NCBI GenBank assembly: GCA_903823545.1
Contig: CAIJTL010000490.1
Span: 1-9,217 of the forward strand
Direction of reading: 5' to 3'
Source of the DNA: an uncultured Planctomycetaceae bacterium
GTDB lineage: Bacteria; Planctomycetota; Planctomycetia; Planctomycetales; Planctomycetaceae
DNA: 9,217 nucleotides
The notes beneath the pieces were generated by a model. It searched no databases, was not told where the DNA came from, and saw only the letters and a list, made by a program, of their open reading frames with translations. Position 1 is the stretch's first letter. The number at the start of each line of letters is the position of its first letter. The position numbers and the translations under genes were made by a program. Shown here one piece after another: positions 1-6,911 of the stretch.

Positions 1-3000
1 CCACGTTGTTGACGATCAGATTGAACGTCGAACTGCCGGGTGCTCCATCGCTATCGGTCGCGGTGATCGTCACCGATTGAGTCTGCCCCGGCCCATCGTT
101 GGTGGCAAATGACCAAATCCAAGAGACAGCACTCGTGACACCCACCACGGTTGTTCCGATCGATGACGAGTAGGTGATCGTGTCCTGCCCCGGATCAGAA
201 TAAACCCCAGAATTTGTCGCAGTCTGGCCCTCATTCACAGTGACCGTCGCGTTGTTGACGGTCACTGTGGGTGCGACGTTATTGATCGTGATCGTCGTCG
301 TGTAATCGGTGAAGCCGCTGTCCTTGTCGTAAATGCGTCCGCGCACCGTGCGAGCGTCCGGACCATCGGCGAAGAAGCTGGCGGGGACAGAGACGCTCGC
401 AGCCGTGGACGATGCGCCATAAGTCGTTCCGCCGACTTCAAAGGTGCCGTTGTTGTCGAAGTCGTAGGCGTAGCGGAATCCCGCCGTCGTATCGACGCTC
501 GATAGATCGCTCTGAGCCGAGAAACTGACGCTTCCCGTCGAGCCTTCATTTACCGCACCGCCATTTGAAAACGTCGCACTCGGAGCAACGTTGCTCACGA
601 CGAGACTGAACGTTGTCATCGAAGCCGCTCCGTCGCTGTCGGTGGCAGTGATCGTCACCGACTGCCCTTGAGCTGGACCGTCGTTCGTTCCGAAGGACCA
701 GTTCCAAGACCCGGCCCCCTGCGTGATCGTGCCGATCGACGCCGTGATCGTGACGATATCAACTCCCGGATCGCTGAACGTTCCACTGTTCGTTGCGGTC
801 GTTCCCTCATTCACCGTCACGGTCGCCGAGTTCAGAGTCACCGTCGGAACCACGTTGTTAATCGCGATCGTCGTCGTGTAGTCAGTGAAGCCGTTGTCCT
901 TGTCGATGATCCGACCGCGAACCACTCGCGACGCAGGCCCGTCCGCAAGAAAGCTGGCCGGAACCGTGGCATTCGCTGCCGTCCCCGAACCGGCATACGT
1001 TCCATTGCCGACTTCAAACGTCCCGTCGTTGTCGAAGTCGTAGGCGTACCGGAACCCCGCCGAAGTATCGACGCTAGAGGCATCCGCCTGAGCCGAGAAG
1101 CTGACCGAACCCGTCGAACCTTCATTCACTGCTCCGCCATTTGAGAACGTCGCGGTCGGAGCCACGTTCAACACGACCAAATTGAAGGTTGCCGAGGCTG
1201 TCGCAGAATCGGCGTCAGTCGCAGTTACGGTCACGGACTGAGTCTGTCCCGGTCCATCATTCGTCGCAAACGACCACGTCCAACTGCTGCTGCCGCTCGT
1301 CGAACCGATCGACGACGAGACAGATACACCTCCCCCACCAGGATCGCTGGCCGTCCCCGAATTCGTCGCCGTCTGCCCCTCGCTGACTGTGACTGTCGCC
1401 GTGTTGACAGCGATCACAGGCGGAACATTGCCAACATTGATCGTCGTTGTGTAATCGGTGAAGCCGCCGTCCTTGTCGATGATCCGTCCCCGCACGACAT
1501 GTGGCCCTGACGTCGCCAGAAAGCTCGCGAGAACAGTCGCTGAAGCCGCTGTCCCCGAACCGACGTAGGTGCCGTCACCTACTTCAAATGTCCCGTTGTT
1601 GTCGAAGTCAAAGGCGTAATGGAAACCGGCGGACGTATCGACGCTCGATGGATCGCTTTGCCCCGAGAACGACACGCTGCCATCGTTCCCTTGAATGACG
1701 AGGCCACCGTTGGTGAGCACCGCTGTCGGTGCCACGTTGTTGATCGTGATCGTCGTGTTGTAATCGGTGAAGCCACCATTCTTGTCGATGATCCGGCCTC
1801 GCACGGGGATCGCCCCTGGACCGTCGATAAACAGTGACGGTGACAACGTTGCGGTCACGCTGGTTCCCGAACCAGCATAGGTACCATCACCAACCTCAAA
1901 GAAACCATCGTTGTTAAGATCAAACGCATAACGAAATCCTGCAGAAGCATCAGCCGTCGATGGATCGCTTTGACCAGAAAAGTTGACGAAGCCGCTCAAG
2001 CCTTCATTCACTGCGGGGCCGCCAAATGTCGCCGTTGGTGCCACATTATTGACCGATAAGCTGAATGTGGTTTGACTCGAAGCGCCATCACTGTCAGTTG
2101 CGGTGATCGTTACCGTTTGCGATTGAATGGGGCCATCAGTTGTGTTGTAAACCCACCCCCAAGTCCCAGGCCCAGTTGATGCGACAGTGCCAACGGACGC
2201 TGAGAGCGAGATCGTATCGACTCCGGGATCACTCATTGTTCCGGAATTTGAAGCAATCGCCCCTTCGTTGACGGAAACACTCGCGTTATTGGCGATCACG
2301 GTCGGGGCGACATTGAGAATCGTGATCTCGGTCGTGTCGTCCAAAAAGCCGCCGTCTTTATCGAGAACTCGACCTCGTACAATTCGAGTTCCCGGACCAT
2401 CCGCGAGATAACTTGCTGGAACGACGGCACTCGACGAGATCACTGATCCGGCATATGTGCCGTCCCCTATTTCGAAAATGCCATCATTGTTGAAGTCATA
2501 CGAGTACCGAAAGCCAGCCGAAGTATCGACGGTTGAAGCATCAATCACTGTTGAAAACGTTACGGTTCCAGTGCTTCCCTCATTGATCGGACCGTCGTTG
2601 GTGAGACCGGCGCTGCCAGTTGCTTTGATCGACAGGCTATTCAATCCATAAGACTCTCCGATGTTTTCGCCAACGAGCACTAGGTCCAAGCGATTCGCAA
2701 GGTTCAAAATCTGCGGATTGGTGTAGGACAACGTTATGTTGTTTCCGTTGGTCCCACGCACGGTAATTCCGGTTGGTCGAATATCGACCTCCACCGTGAA
2801 CGGCATGACGCGTGCGATACTTCCTAATGAAGGAAAGAACGGACTGGTCACTCGATTGCCCGCATCGCCTCCTCTTTCACCCCACATGAAATTCTGGTCT
2901 CCCAAATTAGCACCAATCACGTTGACACCATCGCTGATCACGATACCGAAGTCGTTGTCGGTGGACAGCTTGGTCCAATCAGCAGTGATCAGGAAGTTCG

Positions 3001-3628
3001 CCGAATCCGAATTCGTCAATCGCCCCGCAGGAATCAGCGGCAATCGATACAGGATCGTGTCTTGCACGCTAGTAACCGTCAGATCGAGCCGACTCCCCGT
3101 GACGCTGTGCGATCCGCCTGGGTAACTCGCCGCACCAGTCGTGACGAACGCATCAAGCTGTGCTCCGGTATAAGTCACTGGCCCAATTGCGACGCCGTCA
3201 GTCGGAGCAAGGTTGGCAACAGTCAAATTGAAGGTCGTCTGAGTGGAAGCACTCGTATTGTCGGTCGCCGTAATGGTCACGACTTGTGATTGGCTGGGAC
3301 CATCGTTCGTGTTAAAGGACCAACTCCATGTGCCATTCACATTGGATGTAACGGTTCCAATTGATGCCGTTAGCGTGACGGTGCCATTCCCATCTGCGTC
3401 ACTAAAAGTTCCACTGTTGCTCGCTGTTGATCCCTCACCGACTGTCACAGATCCGCTCAAGGCCGCAATGACTGGCGGCGTCAAAAGGGATCGCGTTTCG
3501 AGACACTCAAGTTTTGAAACTCGGCCCACCGTCTGATTGCGTTTCGATTGGCGAATCCGCTGCGGCATTTTCTGAAAGGTACGATTCCACGTCCGACCAG
3601 CCATCGACAACCAAGAGGTGAACTTCAT
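1..3628 (-). CDS. Giant repeat-rich surface/secreted protein with alternating Ig/PKD-like modules, 3' partial
   Basis: The frame is open without a stop from an in-frame TGA (3661-3659) to the left edge, giving 1209 codons with the C-terminus missing. The ATG at 3628 is chosen because GGGGA lies 5 nt before it; ATGs at 3604 and 3568 are alternatives. Residues 40-51 read LECLETRSLLTP, the LExLExRxLL motif seen at the N-terminus of many giant planctomycete exported proteins. Two modules follow. Type A (about 88 aa; V-T-V-N-E-G start, W-S-F-x-T-N-D-G-P core, TITATDSDGA strand) occupies residues 52-143, 444-532, 738-825, 930-1017 and 1122-1209. Type B (about 102-104 aa, PKD-like, with a DFDNDGTFEVG-type acidic loop and a VRGRIIDKDGGFTDYTTTI strand) occupies 342-443, 533-635, 636-737, 826-929 and 1018-1121. 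Residues 144-341 are a unique domain. A beta-sandwich stalk in adhesion or surface structure is inferred; no enzymatic motif is visible. Confidence 0.9.
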   Translation of the reverse strand, partial: MKFTSWLSMAGRTWNRTFQKMPQRIRQSKRNQTVGRVSKLECLETRSLLTPPVIAALSGSVTVGEGSTASNSGTFSDADGNGTVTLTASIGTVTSNVNGTWSWSFNTNDGPSQSQVVTITATDNTSASTQTTFNLTVANLAPTDGVAIGPVTYTGAQLDAFVTTGAASYPGGSHSVTGSRLDLTVTSVQDTILYRLPLIPAGRLTNSDSANFLITADWTKLSTDNDFGIVISDGVNVIGANLGDQNFMWGERGGDAGNRVTSPFFPSLGSIARVMPFTVEVDIRPTGITVRGTNGNNITLSYTNPQILNLANRLDLVLVGENIGESYGLNSLSIKATGSAGLTNDGPINEGSTGTVTFSTVIDASTVDTSAGFRYSYDFNNDGIFEIGDGTYAGSVISSSAVVPASYLADGPGTRIVRGRVLDKDGGFLDDTTEITILNVAPTVIANNASVSVNEGAIASNSGTMSDPGVDTISLSASVGTVASTGPGTWGWVYNTTDGPIQSQTVTITATDSDGASSQTTFSLSVNNVAPTATFGGPAVNEGLSGFVNFSGQSDPSTADASAGFRYAFDLNNDGFFEVGDGTYAGSGTSVTATLSPSLFIDGPGAIPVRGRIIDKNGGFTDYNTTITINNVAPTAVLTNGGLVIQGNDGSVSFSGQSDPSSVDTSAGFHYAFDFDNNGTFEVGDGTYVGSGTAASATVLASFLATSGPHVVRGRIIDKDGGFTDYTTTINVGNVPPVIAVNTATVTVSEGQTATNSGTASDPGGGGVSVSSSIGSTSGSSSWTWSFATNDGPGQTQSVTVTATDADSATASATFNLVVLNVAPTATFSNGGAVNEGSTGSVSFSAQADASSVDTSAGFRYAYDFDNDGTFEVGNGTYAGSGTAANATVPASFLADGPASRVVRGRIIDKDNGFTDYTTTIAINNVVPTVTLNSATVTVNEGTTATNSGTFSDPGVDIVTITASIGTITQGAGSWNWSFGTNDGPAQGQSVTITATDSDGAASMTTFSLVVSNVAPSATFSNGGAVNEGSTGSVSFSAQSDLSSVDTTAGFRYAYDFDNNGTFEVGGTTYGASSTAASVSVPASFFADGPDARTVRGRIYDKDSGFTDYTTTITINNVAPTVTVNNATVTVNEGQTATNSGVYSDPGQDTITYSSSIGTTVVGVTSAVSWIWSFATNDGPGQTQSVTITATDSDGAPGSSTFNLIVNNV
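2..1417 (-). repeat. Exactly periodic 576-bp coding repeats (A+B module pairs)
   Basis: Within the giant gene, A modules begin at 1417, 841 and 265, each exactly 576 bp (192 codons) apart. B modules begin at 1153 and 577, also 576 bp apart. The A+B pair is therefore the repeating unit here. Nucleotide similarity between copies is visible by eye, for example the segment encoding the acidic loop near 440-475, 1020-1055 and 1580-1615. The two B copies at 577 and 1153 share an identical stretch of over 20 residues at their start. Copies nearer the N-terminus (beyond about 1730) are more diverged in sequence, which suggests that amplification was more recent towards the C-terminal side. Confidence 0.8.
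1418..2032 (-). repeat. Tandem B-B modules breaking the A-B alternation
   Basis: Two B-type modules, beginning at 2032 and 1723, follow each other with no A module between them, while every other junction alternates. A2 begins at 2299 and A3 at 1417, a distance of 882 bp instead of 576; the excess of 306 bp is about one B module. The second B copy has GGLVIQGNDGS where the others have the A-V-N-E-G-S-T-G-type start. A single-module duplication, or loss of one A module, explains the layout. Confidence 0.7.
2606..3199 (-). other. Unique ~198-residue domain inside the giant surface protein
   Basis: This segment encodes residues 144-341, between module A1 and module B1, and resembles neither repeat type. 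It begins DGVAIGPVTYTGAQ and ends with a strand near LNSLSIKATGS. It contains an aromatic and acidic stretch (TADWTKLSTDNDFGIVISDG), a GDQNFMWGERGGN loop, and a TVEVDIRPTGITVRGTNGN hairpin. Alternating hydrophobic residues suggest an all-beta fold. A concanavalin/LamG-like sandwich, placed where a ligand-binding head would be useful, is possible but is only a guess. I do not recognise the family. Confidence 0.6.
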
Positions 3629-3633
3629 GAGCG

Positions 3634-3638
3634 TCCCC
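3634..3638 (-). promoter_or_regulatory. Shine-Dalgarno-like GGGGA of the giant gene
   Basis: On the minus strand, GGGGA stands 5 nt before the ATG at 3628. No comparable purine run precedes the in-frame ATGs at 3604 or 3568. It is the main reason for choosing the longest start, although the match to AGGAGG is only partial. Confidence 0.45.
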
Positions 3639-3675
3639 AAACAAAAGATGTGAGAGATTCAACAGTGACGACTGC

Positions 3676-3698
3676 TTCATCGCGAGAATTGCGATGAA
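3676..3698. promoter_or_regulatory. 8-bp perfect dyad upstream of the giant gene (operator or 5' hairpin candidate)
   Basis: TTCATCGC (3676-3683) and GCGATGAA (3691-3698) are perfect inverted repeats separated by 7 nt. The site lies 48-70 bp upstream of the giant gene's ATG, where an operator or leader hairpin would be expected. No T-run follows on either strand, so an intrinsic terminator is unlikely. I could not identify convincing -35/-10 boxes nearby. Confidence 0.4.
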
Positions 3699-3968
3699 AT
3701 AAAGACATGTGTTGAACCGTAGCTTTCTCTGGGCCGAACTCAGCGGCGGAATACCGCAAGAATCCACAAATGGGGATAATCCGCAATATATGACTCATCC
3801 AACGTTGGCGCTAACCAAAGCGAATGGAGCACACAAAGAATACACACCCAAGCCAATCAGACTTCGGACCATCAAACGTCCGTCAATTCGCGGCGGCAAA
3901 AAGAGATTAGCGCTAACAGAGGGAGCCAACCTTCAGAGAAACACTTGCGCTCACAATTATCAGCATCG

Positions 3969-4154
3969 GCTAGCCGGGATTGTTCACGCAGGGTGGGACA
4001 AGGTCGCGCAAGTCGTTGGTGGGCCGTCGCCAACTCAGACTACTTCCTTTCGCAGTGTGCCGCTCCGCTGTCGCTGAAGTTAGCGACCGCCGGCCCACCA
4101 TTCATGGAGCTTGCTCGTCCCACCCTACCGCTACGTTGAATCATCCCGGCTAGC
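3969..4154. repeat. 186-bp long inverted-repeat (REP/MITE-like) element
   Basis: The ends are perfect 12-bp inverted repeats: GCTAGCCGGGAT (3969-3980) and ATCCCGGCTAGC (4143-4154). Complementarity continues inward in the same order on both arms: GGGTGGGAC (3991-3999) against GTCCCACCC (4117-4125), and GGTGGGCCG (4018-4026) against CGGCCCACC (4091-4099), then about CAACT/AGTTAG at the inner ends. Arms of about 67 and 77 nt, with small indels, flank a loop of about 42 nt (4036-4077). The whole would fold as one imperfect hairpin in DNA or RNA. There is no open frame with a transposase signature and no clear target-site duplication. The GGTGGGxC/GGCCCACC core is of the kind found in dispersed intergenic palindromes of planctomycetes, as I remember it; this needs a genome search. 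Confidence 0.7.
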
Positions 4155-4188
4155 TTCACGCATCCGCATCCGCGATGAGGCTCGATGC

Positions 4189-4218
4189 GATTTCAAAATC
4201 TCTACCACTTTTGAAATC
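4189..4218. repeat. Perfect 10-bp inverted repeat downstream of the PP2C gene
   Basis: GATTTCAAAA (4189-4198) and TTTTGAAATC (4209-4218) are perfect inverted repeats with a 10-nt spacer. The site is 73-102 bp past the phosphatase stop codon. The AT-rich stem and the absence of a following T-run make it a poor intrinsic terminator; a protein-binding dyad or weak transcript-end hairpin is equally possible. Confidence 0.5.
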
Positions 4219-4290
4219 ACGAACGCGCAGCTCGCAATACGGATTCGGCTACGTGACCTTCGCGGACGACTGACCACGGCAGGCTCGCGA

Positions 4291-5034
4291 TCAAACGCAA
4301 TGCACCACGATGCATGTGATGTTGTCTTTGCTACCACCATCCTCCGCCGCCTTGATGATTGCAGCGGCGGCGGCTTGAGGGTCATCCATCTTGATGAGCC
4401 GAGCCAACTGATCGAGGTCGTATTTAATTCCGTCGGTGACGCCGTCAGAACAGAGCATGAAACGGTCGCCAGCTTGAGCTTCGAGGACCTTAGCTTCGGC
4501 TCCGGTCCCACCTTCTTTTGTTCCAAGATAACGGTAGAGCACATTTTTGTAGCGATGGGTTTTCGCTTCCTCGGCGGAGATCGTTCCAGCTTCGAGAAGT
4601 GCCTGCGTCAGTGAATGATCGCGAGTCAATTGTTCAAGTTGATCCCCACGTAGGCGATAGACGCGACTGTCCCCCACACCGGCAACAAAAAACTTTCCCC
4701 CAGCTGTGAGCATGAATGCGATCGTTGTCCCCATGTTGTGGTATTCGGGGTCGAGAGTGCTCAAAGCCATGATTTCGCCGTTGGCGAATGCGACAGCTTC
4801 ATCGATTCGTCGAACAACCTCGTCAGCAGGTGCTTTCTCGAAGTCGATCGTTTGCTCCAATCGACGCGGAACCAACTCCGTCGCAAGCACGCTCGCCTTT
4901 TCGCCGGCGCTCTGGCCTCCCATGCCGTCAGCAACGATGAAGAAACGCCCGCGTGGATCAACGATGAAAGAGTCTTCGTTGTTCTCGCGAAAGTTCCCCT
5001 TGATGCTCAGACAACCCCAGCGGACTTGAACCAT
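4291..5034 (-). CDS. PP2C-family Ser/Thr protein phosphatase
   Basis: A 247-aa cytosolic phosphatase of the bacterial PP2C (Stp/PrpC-like) type, expected to remove phosphate from Ser/Thr of proteins using two Mn/Mg ions. It is a single catalytic domain with no membrane segment. Visible motifs are RENNED (16-21), DGMGG (36-40), NMGTT (100-104), GVGDSRVYRL (119-128), TRDHSL (137-142), CSDGVTD (195-201) and GSKDNIT (234-240). The metal-binding Asp residues expected for the family, D21, D36, D197 and D237, are all present, so the enzyme should be active. The ATG at 5034 is chosen because family members start a few residues before WGxLSxKGxxRxxNED; a TTG 15 codons upstream (5079) would also be in frame but adds an atypical extension. 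It lies 75 bp after the deacetylase gene on the same strand, so co-transcription is possible. No partner kinase is in the window. Confidence 0.93.
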   Translation of the reverse strand: MVQVRWGCLSIKGNFRENNEDSFIVDPRGRFFIVADGMGGQSAGEKASVLATELVPRRLEQTIDFEKAPADEVVRRIDEAVAFANGEIMALSTLDPEYHNMGTTIAFMLTAGGKFFVAGVGDSRVYRLRGDQLEQLTRDHSLTQALLEAGTISAEEAKTHRYKNVLYRYLGTKEGGTGAEAKVLEAQAGDRFMLCSDGVTDGIKYDLDQLARLIKMDDPQAAAAAIIKAAEDGGSKDNITCIVVHCV

Positions 5035-5109
5035 CGTCGTAACCAGTCGAATTACAGAAATGAATCGGAAGTCAATCAAAACACGGGACGGCTCGCAAAA
5101 CTATCGCGA

Positions 5110-5847
5110 TTAACCCAACACCGTTTTTACTAGATCCTTAACACCCAACGTTGACGCACTTACAAAATACTCGCCCGCTTCAAATCCCGCACTCGTGCCG
5201 TAAAGGCGATTTTGACTTTCGACCAATTGAAACACTTGTGCCTTCGCTGCCGGAAACTGAGTTTGGTACGCGCGAATCGAGGCCAATTTTAAGGGTAACG
5301 TCTCCGAAATATCCACGACGAACCCGCCACTTCCTGAGTGCTCGCCTGCATTTAGCTGTCGCAGTGCCAATGGATACCAAACCTGCTTCTGGATACTGTG
5401 CGCGGGCCAACCGGCGAAATGCTCGTCCCATTTAGTCAGGCGTGAATAGAAAACGGCGGCATCCGTGATTTGCATCGCCTGCCAATGGTCTGGGGATGCA
5501 AGGGGTGTTTTGTCGAGAATCCCCAACACGACACTTGGGCGATATTTCCGAAAAATCGTTGCTAATGCGACCCGACTTTCAAACGAATCAAATAGCCGTC
5601 GGTTCGGGAGCGATAGCGTTTCTCGGACCTGTACCCCGAGAATCCTTGCTGCTTCGACCGCCTCCGCCAGGCGCACTTCCGGTCCAGGACTCCCCGGAGT
5701 TGGCTCACCATCGGTGAGGTCAACGATACCGACTCGATACCCCTGCTGAACGAGTTTGGCCATCGTTCCGCCGCAGGCAATTTCCACATCGTCTGGATGC
5801 GCGCCGACTGCGATAACATCCAATCGCTCTGGAAACTCAACGGCCAT
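5110..5847 (-). CDS. bshB1: PIG-L/LmbE-family zinc deacetylase, BshB1-like
   Basis: A 245-aa PIG-L family N-acetylglucosaminyl deacetylase. In bacillithiol synthesis BshB removes the acetyl group from GlcNAc-malate before cysteine is added; close homologues act on similar GlcNAc conjugates. AHPDD (16-20) supplies the first zinc ligands H17 and D20 and the catalytic base D19; SPDH (118-121) supplies the third ligand, H121. The stretch [12 protein letters not shown] (40-51), LPNRRL (80-85) and the [10 protein letters not shown] segment match the BshB1-type branch better than mycothiol MshB, from memory of the families. Length is normal. The ATG is preceded by GAGGAG at 6-nt spacing, the clearest ribosome binding site in the window. 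The hydrolase gene ends 26 bp upstream on the same strand. Without BshA or BshC nearby, the exact substrate is an inference; the PIG-L assignment is firm. Confidence 0.85.
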   Translation of the reverse strand: MAVEFPERLDVIAVGAHPDDVEIACGGTMAKLVQQGYRVGIVDLTDGEPTPGSPGPEVRLAEAVEAARILGVQVRETLSLPNRRLFDSFESRVALATIFRKYRPSVVLGILDKTPLASPDHWQAMQITDAAVFYSRLTKWDEHFAGWPAHSIQKQVWYPLALRQLNAGEHSGSGGFVVDISETLPLKLASIRAYQTQFPAAKAQVFQLVESQNRLYGTSAGFEAGEYFVSASTLGVKDLVKTVLG

Positions 5848-5853
5848 GCCTCA

Positions 5854-5859
5854 CTCCTC
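5854..5859 (-). promoter_or_regulatory. Strong Shine-Dalgarno site of the BshB1-like gene
   Basis: GAGGAG on the minus strand lies 6 nt before the ATG at 5847, inside the 26-bp gap after the hydrolase stop. It fixes the start and suggests independent, efficient translation of the deacetylase within a shared transcript. Confidence 0.7.
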
Positions 5860-5873
5860 ACGTTTGATGACGA

Positions 5874-6911
5874 CTAATTCTCTCGATGACTCGCACAGGG
5901 ATTTTGACTGTCGCACGGTAGAGTCGTGGCAATGAACTCTCGAATCAGTTTTGCGAGCCGATGTGGATGAGTTAGAAATACCAGCATTCCAGTCGTATGG
6001 AAGAATTCGGTGCACACGTTCGGAATCACTCCGGTGAGCTCATCGCGACATCGACTTTGTGTTTCACCTTCACCTTCGACCTGCAACGACATCACGGGGA
6101 CTTGAAGTTGGCTGAGTCGCGATCGGAGATCGCATTGTCGCAACATTCCGAACCGTCGAGCCAGTGACTTGATCGGTGTCGCTCCAGCGTTATCCAGATA
6201 AAACTTCCACCGTGATGGATCAATGGGCGGAAACCAGAGTCGATGGCTTCGCTCTTGAATCGCTCGCCACAATGGAATTGAGCCCATCCGCCCTGGAAGC
6301 CAACGGAAGAGTGTCGCCGCAAATCGCTCAAAGAAAGTCAAATGTAAATGAGCAAACGCCGTGTGAAGCGTGACGCTCTTGATTCGCGGACCGAGTCGCA
6401 ACGCCGTTTCGAGGGCGACTGCCGAACCAAACGAAGTTCCGAATAAATGGCAGCCGTCTGTTCCCGCAAACTCTTCGACGACCTCTGCGATCGAGTCACA
6501 AAACACCGACCAAGAGACGCGACGATCCGTCGGATAGTCCAGCACAACGCAGCGACATTGCACCTTCAGCAAGTAAACGCAGAGCGCGAACAACTCGTTC
6601 GATCCCCCCAGCCCGTTGAGCAAGACCAACGTTGGCCCTTCGCCCCAGACACGCCCGGTGATTTTTCCCGCCGGAGTTTCGGTGTGCCACTCGTCCGACT
6701 GCTCGCGAAATGCAGCAACAACCTGCTGCCATTGCAACGGGGGTGGGCAACCTTCACGGGGTGTGAGCGCCGCCGCAATTTGTTCACTCGTTGGTGGCGT
6801 GTCGCTCGCACAGTGCGAATCACCGCCGCTTCCACCGCAACACATCGCTTCGGGTGAGGTGCGGTCCAAGAAATCTTGTTGGAGACTCGTCTGTTGCTGG
6901 CTGGCACTCAT
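5874..6911 (-). CDS. Alpha/beta hydrolase-fold protein with altered catalytic His position
   Basis: A 345-aa alpha/beta hydrolase fold protein; the substrate is unknown. After an N-terminal extension of about 80 residues containing MCCGGSGGDSHC (23-34), the fold begins at about 88 with a TLVLLNGLGG strand-oxyanion segment (94-103). The nucleophile elbow is GTSFGS (158-163), with S160. The C-terminal region has VPVMSLQVEGEGE (271-283) and then HTTGMLVFLTHPHR (305-318). Family members usually have Gly-His at the position of G308-M309, so the catalytic His appears replaced by Met; H305, H315 or H317 might substitute. The general layout recalls maspardin-like hydrolases, some of which are thought not to be catalytic. 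The ATG at 6911 is used; a TTG at 6926 would add five residues. No strong ribosome binding site precedes either. It is the first gene of the likely hydrolase-deacetylase-phosphatase cluster. Confidence 0.82.
   Translation of the reverse strand: MSASQQQTSLQQDFLDRTSPEAMCCGGSGGDSHCASDTPPTSEQIAAALTPREGCPPPLQWQQVVAAFREQSDEWHTETPAGKITGRVWGEGPTLVLLNGLGGSNELFALCVYLLKVQCRCVVLDYPTDRRVSWSVFCDSIAEVVEEFAGTDGCHLFGTSFGSAVALETALRLGPRIKSVTLHTAFAHLHLTFFERFAATLFRWLPGRMGSIPLWRAIQERSHRLWFPPIDPSRWKFYLDNAGATPIKSLARRFGMLRQCDLRSRLSQLQVPVMSLQVEGEGETQSRCRDELTGVIPNVCTEFFHTTGMLVFLTHPHRLAKLIREFIATTLPCDSQNPCASHREN

Larger units (their letters stand above)
3629..4290. other. 662-bp intergenic region between the giant gene and the PP2C gene
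   Basis: No convincing gene is present. Short open frames on both strands here are Ser/Arg/Thr-rich, lack ribosome binding sites and resemble nothing I recognise. The region holds the upstream region of the giant gene with its dyad at 3676-3698, a small TTAGCGCTAA palindrome (3907-3916), the long inverted-repeat element at 3969-4154, and a second dyad at 4189-4218. An obvious intrinsic terminator for the phosphatase gene is not visible. Confidence 0.6.

Noticed and set aside
262..1125. Two 95-codon minus-strand frames 576 bp apart (262-549 and 838-1125)
   Set aside because: They are out-of-frame readings of the B modules; their resemblance to each other only reflects the nucleotide repeat.
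668..1144. 158-codon open frame on the plus strand inside the giant gene
   Set aside because: Arg/Ser-rich antisense shadow of the periodic repeat array; similar shadows recur at repeat spacing and the minus-strand frame encodes clear Ig/PKD-like modules.
1..3480. CRISPR array or tandem satellite suggested by the repetition
   Set aside because: The repeats are in-frame protein modules of about 264-312 bp, imperfect, and continuous in one open frame; there are no short identical repeats with unique spacers.
3507..3767. 86-codon minus-strand frame overlapping the start of the giant gene
   Set aside because: No ribosome binding site or recognisable motif, and it overlaps in another frame the N-terminal LExLExRxLL region, which is clearly coding.
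4111..4614. 167-codon plus-strand frame across the phosphatase 3' end
   Set aside because: It lies antisense to the conserved C-terminal PP2C motifs and has no family resemblance.
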